NCBI GenBank assembly: GCA_964578885.1
Contig: CAZOEO010000004.1
Span: 1-64,000 of the forward strand
From: CAZRHR01 sp964578885
GTDB lineage: Bacteria; Bacteroidota; Bacteroidia; CAIKAF01
DNA length: 64,000 nt
Reading direction: 5' to 3'
In this document: positions 53,601 through 61,081 of the stretch, in pieces
How the letters are laid out: each line of letters opens with the position of its first letter
How positions within the stretch are numbered: position 1 is the stretch's first letter
Made by a program: the position numbers and the translations under genes
Notes under the pieces: model-generated
What the model was told of the DNA's origin: nothing
Databases searched by the model: none
What the model saw: the letters and a program-made list of their open reading frames with translations, nothing else

Positions 53601-53986
53601 GAGGAGTGTTAGGTGCCATGGAAACCATGTATCAGCGTGGAAAAATTCAGGAAGAAAGCCTGTATTATGAAACCTTGAAGCATACGGGAGAATATCCCAT
53701 CGTTGGCGTGAACACGTTTTTATCCAGCAAAGGTTCTCCCACGGTGATTCCTGGTGAAGTGATACGCAGCACCACAGATGAAAAAGAAGGACAAATTAAG
53801 ACCTTGCAAAACCTTCATGCTGTGTATGGTGAAAAGGCAGAAAATCTGCTCCGGGCTCTTCAATTGGCCGCCATTAAAAATGAAAACATGTTTGCTCAAC
53901 TCATGGAAGTCAGTAAGTACTGTTCTTTAGGACAAATTACCTCCGCTTTGTTTGAAGTGGGTGGACAGTACAGGAGGAACATGTGA
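50627..53986 (+). CDS. icmF: Fused acyl-CoA mutase with G-protein chaperone (IcmF)
   Basis: A 1119-residue fusion with the full IcmF order: adenosylcobalamin-binding domain (about 8-145, with FDGHDAAINIMRR and GGGGGVI), MeaB-like GTPase (about 190-420; Walker A GTGGAGKSS at about 202-210) and the TIM-barrel acyl-CoA mutase large-subunit domain (about 540-1119; CAPTTSVSMTINGPASIMAA, in pieces). It interconverts isobutyryl- and butyryl-CoA; some homologues act on other branched acyl-CoAs such as pivalyl-CoA. Built-in GTPase guards cofactor loading. Length is typical. The stop overlaps the next start by one base. Confidence 0.93.
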   Translation: METEKYIPQHKIRIVTAAALFDGHDAAINIMRRIMQSSGAEVIHLGHDRSVQQVVQCAIAEDANAIAITSYQGGHMEYFKYMYDLLQEQGFGHIRIFGGGGGVILPEEIAELHAYGITRIYAPDDGRAMGLQGMINDLLRKSDFATGETLPASPDQLRADAPTILARYISAAENFGDRHQTILREIHQLASGRHVPVLGITGTGGAGKSSLVDELVRRFLMDFPDKRMAIVSVDPSKRKTGGALLGDRIRMNAIHSPRIFMRSLATRQSNLALSRHVGETLDILKVANFDLIILETSGIGQSDTEITEFADVSLYVMTPEYGAATQLEKIDMLDFADVIALNKFDKRGALDAIRDVRKQYKRNHNLWETEDEALPVFGTIASQFNDPGMNRLYVELVHRLKDKTGANLQTQFRISDEMSEKIYIIPPERTRYLSEISENNRKYNRWVEEQALCAQRIYNLHTSLELLQDATPEVRQAISDRLEKEKLNLDPHNLRLLEAWPERVKAFKDDVYTFQVRDKKIEMQTYTTSLSHSRIPKVAAPKYQGWGDVLRWNLQENFPGFFPFTSGVFPFKRDGEDPTRMFAGEGGPERTNRRFHYVSKGLPAARLSTAFDSVTLYGQNPDYRPDIYGKIGNSGVSVCCLDDAKKLYSGFDLCAPTTSVSMTINGPASIMAAFFMNAAIDQQCEKYIRAEGLLDQVIALKKKRYPDGLAPAYQGDCPEGNNGLGLMLLGLTGDQVLPAEVYDKIKADTLKVVRGTVQADILKEDQAQNTCIFSTEFSLRLMGDMQAWFIEQQVRNFYSVSISGYHIAEAGANPITQLAFTLANGFTYVEYYRSRGMDINAFAPNLSFFFSNGMDPEYAVMGRVARRIWSKAMKHLYGANERSQMLKYHIQTSGRSLHAQEIDFNDIRTTLQALYAIYDNCQSLHTNAYDEAITTPTEESVRRAMAIQLIINKELGLAKNENPLQGAFIIEELTDLVEEAVYAEFDRITERGGVLGAMETMYQRGKIQEESLYYETLKHTGEYPIVGVNTFLSSKGSPTVIPGEVIRSTTDEKEGQIKTLQNLHAVYGEKAENLLRALQLAAIKNENMFAQLMEVSKYCSLGQITSALFEVGGQYRRNM

Positions 53987-54591
53987 TGAAATTCGCAGTC
54001 TGGATTTGGATGCTCTTGCTCATTTGGAGCTGCAAAACTTCAGAAAGCGCTTCTTTTATGCCATTCTCCCAACCCGTCGATGTGGAGGCTTTCCGTCTTG
54101 ATTCGTCCGGGTATGCCGATGCATTACCCCAAAATTTTGAAATACATGGTTTTCGCAGTACCAAGGAGGGGCAACCAAGATTTCGTCCCATGCCCGATTC
54201 TCACTCCAGGGCGCTTGCCGAGGGAAAACAGCTCCGCAGGAAGGCTTTGATTCCATGGAGAGTTCAAGCACCTCAGTCCGCGCAGACCGCCGCTGTGGTT
54301 TTTGGAGTTTTGGCATTGATTATTGGGATTGCAGCCATGATAGGAGGCTTTTTAATGTTTATTATGGGGGTTATGGTATTGGCGGGAGGAGATGCCAGTT
54401 CACTTTGGAAATGGGGTTTCTGGCTCACATTAACGGCTGGAACGGGTGTGGTATTGAGTATTCTTAATTTAGCATTTTCTTATGCAAAGCTCACAGGTTC
54501 AGAAGGATTGGGTTGGGCAGCTCTTGGCATGAATCTGGGTGCCATAACCATCGGTATTTTGGTCCTTCTGTTGGCTCCAAAGGGAGAATAG
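53986..54591 (+). CDS. Membrane lipoprotein, unknown function
   Basis: A 201-residue protein with a lipobox-like LLLIWSC near residue 16, a soluble segment (about 20-95), then three or so TM helices (about 100-125, 140-160, 175-198). The stop of icmF and its ATG overlap by one base (TGATG), with AGGAGG at 53972-53977 inside the icmF 3' end as an unusually good Shine-Dalgarno site. Family not recognised. The tight coupling suggests it is made with IcmF, but no functional link is evident. Confidence 0.75.
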   Translation: MKFAVWIWMLLLIWSCKTSESASFMPFSQPVDVEAFRLDSSGYADALPQNFEIHGFRSTKEGQPRFRPMPDSHSRALAEGKQLRRKALIPWRVQAPQSAQTAAVVFGVLALIIGIAAMIGGFLMFIMGVMVLAGGDASSLWKWGFWLTLTAGTGVVLSILNLAFSYAKLTGSEGLGWAALGMNLGAITIGILVLLLAPKGE

Positions 54592-54655
54592 AAAAAAATG
54601 TCTGTCTTCTTTTCGAAATGAATTCTATGTACTTTAGCGCTGAAAAATCAAGTAC

Positions 54656-55381
54656 ATGCACTACCTTAAAATTGTAGGTTTATCTGCAAGCGTGGCTCTT
54701 TTAGCCGCTTGTGGTTCTGCCAAAGAAACTCCCCGTGAGGAGATGAAAGTTGAGTCTCTGGAACAGCGTTTAAGCTACTCTTTGGGATATGATATCGGCC
54801 AAACGTTATTAAGTCAGGGTTTTAAATTGGATGTGACATTAATGGCCCAAGGGGTTGAAGATGCCATGAACGATTCTGCCGGAATTAAGCCGTTGATGAC
54901 CCGCGAACAAATGCAGCAAACCTTCCAGGAATGGCAGCAAGCCAGCATGCAGAAAGCCCAGGAACAAGCCCGTGCCAATGCAGCTCAGTTTGAAGCAGAA
55001 GGACAAGCTTATATGGCCGAAGAAGCTAAAAAACCTGGCATCAGCCGCACTAATTCAGGACTTTTATATGAAGTAATTGCGCCAGGTGCAGGACCAAAAC
55101 CAGGTCCCACTTCTACCGTGAAAGTTCATTATGAAGGAACCTTAATCGACGGAACCAAATTCGACAGCTCTTACGATCGCGGAGAGCCTAGCGAATTCCC
55201 ATTGAATGGCGTAATTCCAGGTTGGACCGAAGGTTTACAGCTGATGTCACCAGGTGCAAAATACCGTCTTATTATTCCTTCTGAGTTGGCATATGGAACC
55301 AATCCGCCTCCCGGAAGTCCGATTAAACCAGGTTCTACCCTCATTTTTATGGTAGAATTATTGGAAATTGTAAAGCAATAA
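54656..55381 (+). CDS. FKBP-type peptidyl-prolyl isomerase, lipoprotein (Mip/FkpA-like)
   Basis: A 241-residue lipoprotein (lipobox LLAAC, Cys19). The N-terminal dimerisation helices (about 35-130, with SYSLGYDIGQTL and the long Gln/Ala-rich coil) precede the FKBP domain (about 150-241: VKVHYEGTLIDGTKFDSSYDRG in pieces, WTEGLQLM, IPSELAYG). It assists folding in the periplasm. A near-consensus -7 box (TACTTTAG) lies about 18 nt upstream. A terminator follows, so it is monocistronic. Confidence 0.94.
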   Translation: MHYLKIVGLSASVALLAACGSAKETPREEMKVESLEQRLSYSLGYDIGQTLLSQGFKLDVTLMAQGVEDAMNDSAGIKPLMTREQMQQTFQEWQQASMQKAQEQARANAAQFEAEGQAYMAEEAKKPGISRTNSGLLYEVIAPGAGPKPGPTSTVKVHYEGTLIDGTKFDSSYDRGEPSEFPLNGVIPGWTEGLQLMSPGAKYRLIIPSELAYGTNPPPGSPIKPGSTLIFMVELLEIVKQ

Positions 55382-55397
55382 AACCTCCATTTTTTTT

Positions 55398-55428
55398 AAA
55401 GCCTCTTCCGAAAGAAGGGGCTTTTTTC
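55398..55428 (+). terminator. Terminator after the FKBP gene
   Basis: AAAGCC/GGCTTT plus TCTT/AAGG pairing (55398-55407/55415-55424) with loop CCGAAAG and a T run. Starts 17 bp after the stop codon. Confidence 0.85.
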
Positions 55429-55582
55429 ATTTTTAGAACCAGGGTTGAGGTCTCATTTTCATTTCATATCGTGATCCTAATATTTTCAATGAACAAAATG
55501 CATGATTGGCTGTCCTTATCTTATACATAAAACCGATGCGCTTTCGTGAATTAAACCTTACCTTTATCCTACGTTAACGCTT

Positions 55583-58471
55583 ATGATACACCTATACACG
55601 CGGCATTTATTGTGGATTGCATGTGTTTGCCTTCCACTCATGGCCTGGACCCAAACAATTCGGGGCGTTGTTCGTGAAGAAAACGGAACCCCAATTTTCG
55701 GATTAAATGTGGTAGAAAAAGGCACCAATAATGGTATTTCTACTGATTTTGACGGAAAATTTCAACTGAAACCCACCAAGTCTTTTCCTGTCACGCTTCT
55801 TTTCAGTGGCCTCGGATATGTAAGTCAGGAGTTGGTGGTAACCTCTGCCAGAGATTTGGTACAGGTAAAAATGGAAGCCAACAACATTTTATTGCAAGAA
55901 TTGGAAGTGTCGTCGGATCGTATTACCGAAAAACAAAAGGAAGCGCCACTTACAGTTGAAAGCATGGACGTCATTGCTATTCAGCAAACTGCATCGGTCT
56001 CCTTTTATGAAGGTTTGGGAAATCTCAAAGGCGTAGACTTAACTTCAGCTTCGCTTGGTTTCAAAGTGATTAACACCCGCGGCTTTAACTCCACTTCTCC
56101 GGTGCGAAGCCTGCAACTGATCGACGGGGTAGACAACATGTCTCCTGGTTTGAATTTTTCCCTTGGGAATTTTCTGGGAAGCAGTGAGTTAGATATCATG
56201 CGTGTCGATTTGGTACAAGGCGCCAGTTCTGCCTATTATGGTCCAAACGCCTTTAATGGCGTTATTGATATGACCACCAAAAGTCCTTTCGATTTTACCG
56301 GCCTAACGTTACAGGTAAAAGGAGGAGAACGAAATTTATTAGAGACGGCGGTGCGCTGGGCCTGGAAATATCAAGATAAAAAAGGCCGGGATCGCTTTGC
56401 TTATAAAGTGAATTTCTTTTACCTCCGCGCAGATGATTGGGAAGCCCGCAATTATGGACCTGCGACCGATTCCAAAACTGGAATTGGAAACCCGGGTGGA
56501 TTTGATGCCGTGAATGTATACGGAGACGAAGGATTAAGTACCCCTTACGATTTTAACACAGATTCCGCATTACGTGCATTTTACCCCGGTTTAGGAGTTT
56601 TTTACCGGAACGGATACAGAGAGGAAGACCTGGTCGACTACAATACCCGAAACCTCAAAGCCAACGTGGCACTGCATTACCGCACCAAATCGGATGTGGA
56701 ATTCGTAGCCGCATCCAACTTCGGTAGTGGAACCACTGTTTATCATGGAGAAAACAGATACAGCTTAAAGGACATTTTATTTTTCCAAAATCGTTTAGAA
56801 GTAGGTAAAAAAGATCGTTGGTTTATTCGTGCCTACGCCACCCATGAGGATGCCGGTAACTCCTATGATGCAGTAGTGACGGCGTTTTTACTACAAAACA
56901 ATAACAGACCTCTGGGCGGAGAAGCACAAAGTTGGAACGACAGATATTCCAATTATTGGTTTAGCAACATTGCCAATAATGGATTTGGTCAATTGTACAA
57001 CACCATTCCGAATTTTCCTACACTTGGCGTGGGCGGTTTGGCCAATTATAACTTCGGACAAGCGGATGCCCTGTTGGCCGAATATTATGATTCCTTGCTG
57101 GTTTGGCACCAACGTGCCCGAAATTTCGCCAATGAAGGAGGTTTGGGATTTTTTCCATACTTCCAACCCGGGAGTTTTGAATTTGATACGGCTTTTGCCG
57201 GAATCACTTCACGACCATTGGGAAGAGGTGGATCACGTTTTGTGGATCGCTCGGCTTTATACCAAGTGCAGGGAGAATATAAATGGCGCTTCCGCCCATG
57301 GGAACCCACGCGCAATCTGGGCGGTATGGGCAAGTTCGTACGTGGATTTACTCGGTTTGTGTCTACCCTTGATTTTGCGGCAGGTGGAAGTTTTCGTTTA
57401 TATACACCTAATTCACAGGGAACCATCTTCATAGACACTGGAAATGTGGTGATTCGAAACTGGCAGGCCGGTGGCTTTTTAGGTGTTGAAAAGCGATATG
57501 AAAAGGTGAAAATCAACTTGGCTACCCGCTTTGATAAGAATGAGAATTTCCCGCTTCTGGTCAGTCCGGCCGCCTCGGTTGTGTATATTCCACATAAGGA
57601 CCATACCTTGCGCTTTTCCGCGTCTTCCGCCATTCGTAATCCAACCCTCGCAGATCAATTCCTGAATTATAATGTGGGTCGGGCCATTTTACGAGGAAAC
57701 CTCCAGGGTTTTGATTCCCTGGTGACTGTTCCTTCGGTGGAAGCGGCCTTTAGCGGTCAAAATATCAATTTAAATGCGCTTGAATATTTTAGAGTCGATC
57801 CCGTAAAACCGGAAGAAGTGCGAACCCTCGAATTGGGTTATCGTGGCATTATTCGGAAAAAATTATACATTGACGCCAGTTACTATTATTCTTGGTACAC
57901 CAATTTCATTGGATATAAAGTTGGTGTAGATTTAGATTTGAATTCAATTGGATTACCAACCTCCGCCACGCAAGTATATCGTGTCGCCACCAACTCCGTG
58001 GACATGGTCACTACCCAGGGGGCGAGTGTTCAGGCCAACTATTATTTTGCGAAATACCTTTCTTTAAATGGAAACTACAGCTGGAATGTTTTAGACCGCA
58101 GAGGTTCCACCGATCCGCTGATTCCAGCTTTCAATACGCCTGCACACAAGTTCAATATTGGAATAGACGGGCGTGATATAAAGCTAAAACTGGGGAAGTT
58201 ACAATTGAAAAATTGGGGCTTTGGGGTCAATTTCAAATGGATCGAAGGATTTTTATTTGAAGGTTCACCACAATTTACCGGAACCATTCCAAGCTATTAT
58301 ATGGTGGATGCACAGCTATCTTACAGCATTCCGAAGGCATATTTAAGCATTAAGGTGGGCGCACAAAACCTCACCGACAATCGCGTGGCACAAGTATATG
58401 GTGGTCCGTTGATTGGACGGTTGATTTTTGCCAGTGTTACCTTTGACCATAACTTTTTAAAGAAGAAATAA
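55583..58471 (+). CDS. TonB-dependent receptor
   Basis: A 962-residue outer-membrane receptor. Signal peptide about 1-24 (ending LMAWTQT), a carboxypeptidase-regulatory-like beta-sandwich (about 25-110; IRGVVREENGTPIFGLNVV in pieces), a plug (about 130-245; RGFNSTSPVRSLQLIDGV, in pieces) and a 22-strand barrel ending in FDHNFLKKK. It has the usual short C-terminal tail. No SusD-type gene is adjacent, so the substrate (siderophore, cobalamin, oligosaccharide or peptide) is open. It is followed by a secreted hydrolase gene. A near-consensus TACCTTTA box lies 16 nt before the ATG. Confidence 0.93.
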   Translation: MIHLYTRHLLWIACVCLPLMAWTQTIRGVVREENGTPIFGLNVVEKGTNNGISTDFDGKFQLKPTKSFPVTLLFSGLGYVSQELVVTSARDLVQVKMEANNILLQELEVSSDRITEKQKEAPLTVESMDVIAIQQTASVSFYEGLGNLKGVDLTSASLGFKVINTRGFNSTSPVRSLQLIDGVDNMSPGLNFSLGNFLGSSELDIMRVDLVQGASSAYYGPNAFNGVIDMTTKSPFDFTGLTLQVKGGERNLLETAVRWAWKYQDKKGRDRFAYKVNFFYLRADDWEARNYGPATDSKTGIGNPGGFDAVNVYGDEGLSTPYDFNTDSALRAFYPGLGVFYRNGYREEDLVDYNTRNLKANVALHYRTKSDVEFVAASNFGSGTTVYHGENRYSLKDILFFQNRLEVGKKDRWFIRAYATHEDAGNSYDAVVTAFLLQNNNRPLGGEAQSWNDRYSNYWFSNIANNGFGQLYNTIPNFPTLGVGGLANYNFGQADALLAEYYDSLLVWHQRARNFANEGGLGFFPYFQPGSFEFDTAFAGITSRPLGRGGSRFVDRSALYQVQGEYKWRFRPWEPTRNLGGMGKFVRGFTRFVSTLDFAAGGSFRLYTPNSQGTIFIDTGNVVIRNWQAGGFLGVEKRYEKVKINLATRFDKNENFPLLVSPAASVVYIPHKDHTLRFSASSAIRNPTLADQFLNYNVGRAILRGNLQGFDSLVTVPSVEAAFSGQNINLNALEYFRVDPVKPEEVRTLELGYRGIIRKKLYIDASYYYSWYTNFIGYKVGVDLDLNSIGLPTSATQVYRVATNSVDMVTTQGASVQANYYFAKYLSLNGNYSWNVLDRRGSTDPLIPAFNTPAHKFNIGIDGRDIKLKLGKLQLKNWGFGVNFKWIEGFLFEGSPQFTGTIPSYYMVDAQLSYSIPKAYLSIKVGAQNLTDNRVAQVYGGPLIGRLIFASVTFDHNFLKKK

Positions 58472-58504
58472 ACTTTGTACCTTTCCACCCACCAACTTTA
58501 TACA

Positions 58505-60055
58505 ATGCATATGAAACCCGCATTACATTGGCTTTTACTTGCCAGCGCTGGCATGTATGGTCTGCAAGCCCAGGTTCGATATCAGGATGATGTCTTTTCC
58601 AGGACCGATGTTGTACGCACCACAAACGTGGAGTTCGGACAGAATTTTTATTTCGTGAATTATCCACCTGCGCCTCCCGGCACCAATTCCGGAAATCCGC
58701 AGATGGCACCGCTGCAAACTGATTTGTACACGCCTCCTGCCACAGACATGGAGACCAGTCGTCCACTCATCATTTTTCTGCACACCGGTAGCTTTTTACC
58801 CAAATATGTAAATCAGCTTCCTACAGGTAAAAATGATGATTCCACCGTAGTGGAAATGTGCACACGCTACGCCATGAAGGGTTATGTGGTGGCTGCTCCC
58901 AATTACAGAACTGGATGGAATCCTTTAGCCGGCTCACAAATCGACAGAACGGCCGGTATTTTGAACGCAGTGTACAGAGCCATTCATGATGCACAAACCC
59001 TCGTGCGTTTCATGAAAAAAGAAGCCAATACCTACGGTATTGATCCTTCAAAAATTATTTTGATGGGTCAGGGTTCTGGTGGCTATGTGGCCATGGCGTA
59101 TGCTTATTTGGATAAGCAGGTTGAGACAAGTTTGCCTAAATTTTTAAATGCCCAAGGTAAATCTGTTATCGACACCACCTTGGTCGGTAACGTGTATGGC
59201 TTTGGCGGCGCTTTTAACGTATACAACCATCCCGGATATTCTAACCAAATTGCCATGGTGGTAAATATTGGTGGTGCTTTGGGCGATATTTCTTGGATGG
59301 AAGCTGCTTGGCATGAGCCTCCCATTGCGGCAGTTCACCTGACCAGAGATCAGTTCGCTCCAATAGATTCCGGAATTGTTATTGTTCCTTCCAACGGAAA
59401 TCCAGTGGTATTTGTACATGGAAGCCGCACCGTGGTAAACAAAGCGGTGAGCTTGGGTTCAAACGACATTTGGGTGAATCATACCTTCACGGATCCTTAT
59501 TCTACCCGCGCGTATCAATTGAATGCGAAGTCCACTTCTGAAGGATTTATGGAATTGTTGCTCCCTGAATTGGCTGGCCAAGCCGAGCGCGCTGCTCCAT
59601 GGGAATGGTGGGATTCTGCTACGGTAGTCGCTCAGGCCAATCCAACCAATCCGAACCTGGGAATTTCTATCCACAACAACGGAAAGGCGACCAATCCAGA
59701 GATGGGAAAAGCTTATGCATTAACGTATATCGATACGCTCATTGGCTTTTTAACGCCCAGAATGTTTTTGGCCATCAACAATCCAGCTTTAGGACAAACG
59801 CCGGTCGCCAATGCTTTGGTAGCTCACAAAGTATATCCTAATCCTGCCATAGATGGTGTGAAAATTAGCGTGGCCCAGGGAAATCAATTACGCGCCATTC
59901 GTGTAATCGATATTCAGGGACGCGAGGTGCGTCATGTGCAAGGTTTACAGACGTTGACTTACGATTTACCCAGACAACAATTGCCGGCAGGTATCTATAC
60001 CTTACAAATTTCAACCGATATGGGAACGGTCATTTCAAAAGTGACTTTGCAGTAA
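58505..60055 (+). CDS. Secreted alpha/beta hydrolase with type IX sorting domain
   Basis: A 516-residue exported protein. Signal peptide about 1-20 (LLLASAGMYGLQAQ). The hydrolase core (about 70-400) has the oxyanion strand LIIFLHTGSF, the nucleophile elbow MGQGSGGYVA (GxSxG with an inserted variant G-Q-G-S-G) and an acid region further on. The C-terminal 75 residues (HKVYPNPAIDGVKISV, IQGREVRHV, LPAGIYTLQI) form a type A Por/type IX secretion sorting domain, so it should be exported to the cell surface or medium. Substrate unknown; esterase or peptidase/lipase-like. It follows the TonB receptor gene by 33 bp and may share its operon. Confidence 0.88.
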   Translation: MHMKPALHWLLLASAGMYGLQAQVRYQDDVFSRTDVVRTTNVEFGQNFYFVNYPPAPPGTNSGNPQMAPLQTDLYTPPATDMETSRPLIIFLHTGSFLPKYVNQLPTGKNDDSTVVEMCTRYAMKGYVVAAPNYRTGWNPLAGSQIDRTAGILNAVYRAIHDAQTLVRFMKKEANTYGIDPSKIILMGQGSGGYVAMAYAYLDKQVETSLPKFLNAQGKSVIDTTLVGNVYGFGGAFNVYNHPGYSNQIAMVVNIGGALGDISWMEAAWHEPPIAAVHLTRDQFAPIDSGIVIVPSNGNPVVFVHGSRTVVNKAVSLGSNDIWVNHTFTDPYSTRAYQLNAKSTSEGFMELLLPELAGQAERAAPWEWWDSATVVAQANPTNPNLGISIHNNGKATNPEMGKAYALTYIDTLIGFLTPRMFLAINNPALGQTPVANALVAHKVYPNPAIDGVKISVAQGNQLRAIRVIDIQGREVRHVQGLQTLTYDLPRQQLPAGIYTLQISTDMGTVISKVTLQ

Positions 60056-60080
60056 AACGCTTGGTTTCTGTAAAAAATAC

Positions 60081-60114
60081 AAGGCCGTTTGCGAAAGCAG
60101 ACGGCCTTTTTTTT
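60081..60114 (+). terminator. Strong terminator after the secreted hydrolase gene
   Basis: AAGGCCGT/ACGGCCTT (60081-60088/60101-60108) with inner TGC/GCA pairing, a GAAA tetraloop and eight T residues. Ends the receptor-hydrolase unit. Confidence 0.93.
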
Positions 60115-61081
60115 ATGGCATCGAATTAAAAGTTTAATTCAGGTAGCTATTTATCTGAATGGTCGGTTTTGAATGCGTTTTCATGGGGAATACGGCATAT
60201 CGAAGAGGGATTCCAATTCTGTGCAATTGAAACCATCATGGTTGTGTTGGCTTACTTTATTTTGATGTGAAATAAGTGGTAAGACTAATTTTTTAAGAGC
60301 CAATTGTTAAGAGGTGTTAATAGAATTCATCTCAATTTTCATCTTTCTTTTAAACAGAGACCATTGTGACTTTTTGCTTCTGTTTTCGTTTGAAATGACA
60401 ACCTGACTGCGATTTTTCAAATTTTATTTCCATCGGCTCACCTCATTTAGATGAAATTTTCATGGATACGGAAGTGGAATCTGTATGGTGTTTGAGAAAA
60501 GGAAAACATGCTTCTACATCAGGATTACTCATTGTTGGTTTTATAATTTGTAGATATTTTTTGTTTTGCAGGTCATTTTAAAATGATGATAATTAGATTA
60601 TTGTGGGATTTTACTTAATTGTTGTTTTGACTTAGGTATAGAATTTAGTATGGTATTGGTTGAGGCTATCCTATCTGATTGTGTATTTGCAAATCGGAAA
60701 TGTCAGGGTATAATTTTGTCATCATAGGAATGTATGGCCAAGATTGTAAATGAAGGAAAAACGGGTACACTTCTCATCGGGTAGGGGGAGACTTCATTTT
60801 TAAAAATTAGGATTTCAATTTATCATTAAGAAATCGTGACGTGTAGCTATCATCCGGTCATGTCATTTCTATCGGGCTTATGTTAAGTTTTCCTTCTTTT
60901 AGAAGGGTTGATTAAGCGGTGGTTGTCGGATTCCACGGGCGGTTCCGATTCCATCCATGAACGGAAAAGGGTTATCTCGATTTTTTCGCTTTTACAACCT
61001 TCATTTACCGTTCAATACACACTATTTCAGGGGCTGGTTATTCATTTTTTCTGCATCATTTTTCACCAATTCCTGTTACAA
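60115..61081. other. Long gene-free spacer
   Basis: About 970 bp, AT-rich, with no supportable open frame, terminator or consensus TTG-N20-TAnnTTTG promoter. A short inverted repeat CCTTCTTTTAGAAGG lies near 60892. It separates the hydrolase gene from the large secreted-protein gene, whose promoter must lie within it. Confidence 0.5.
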
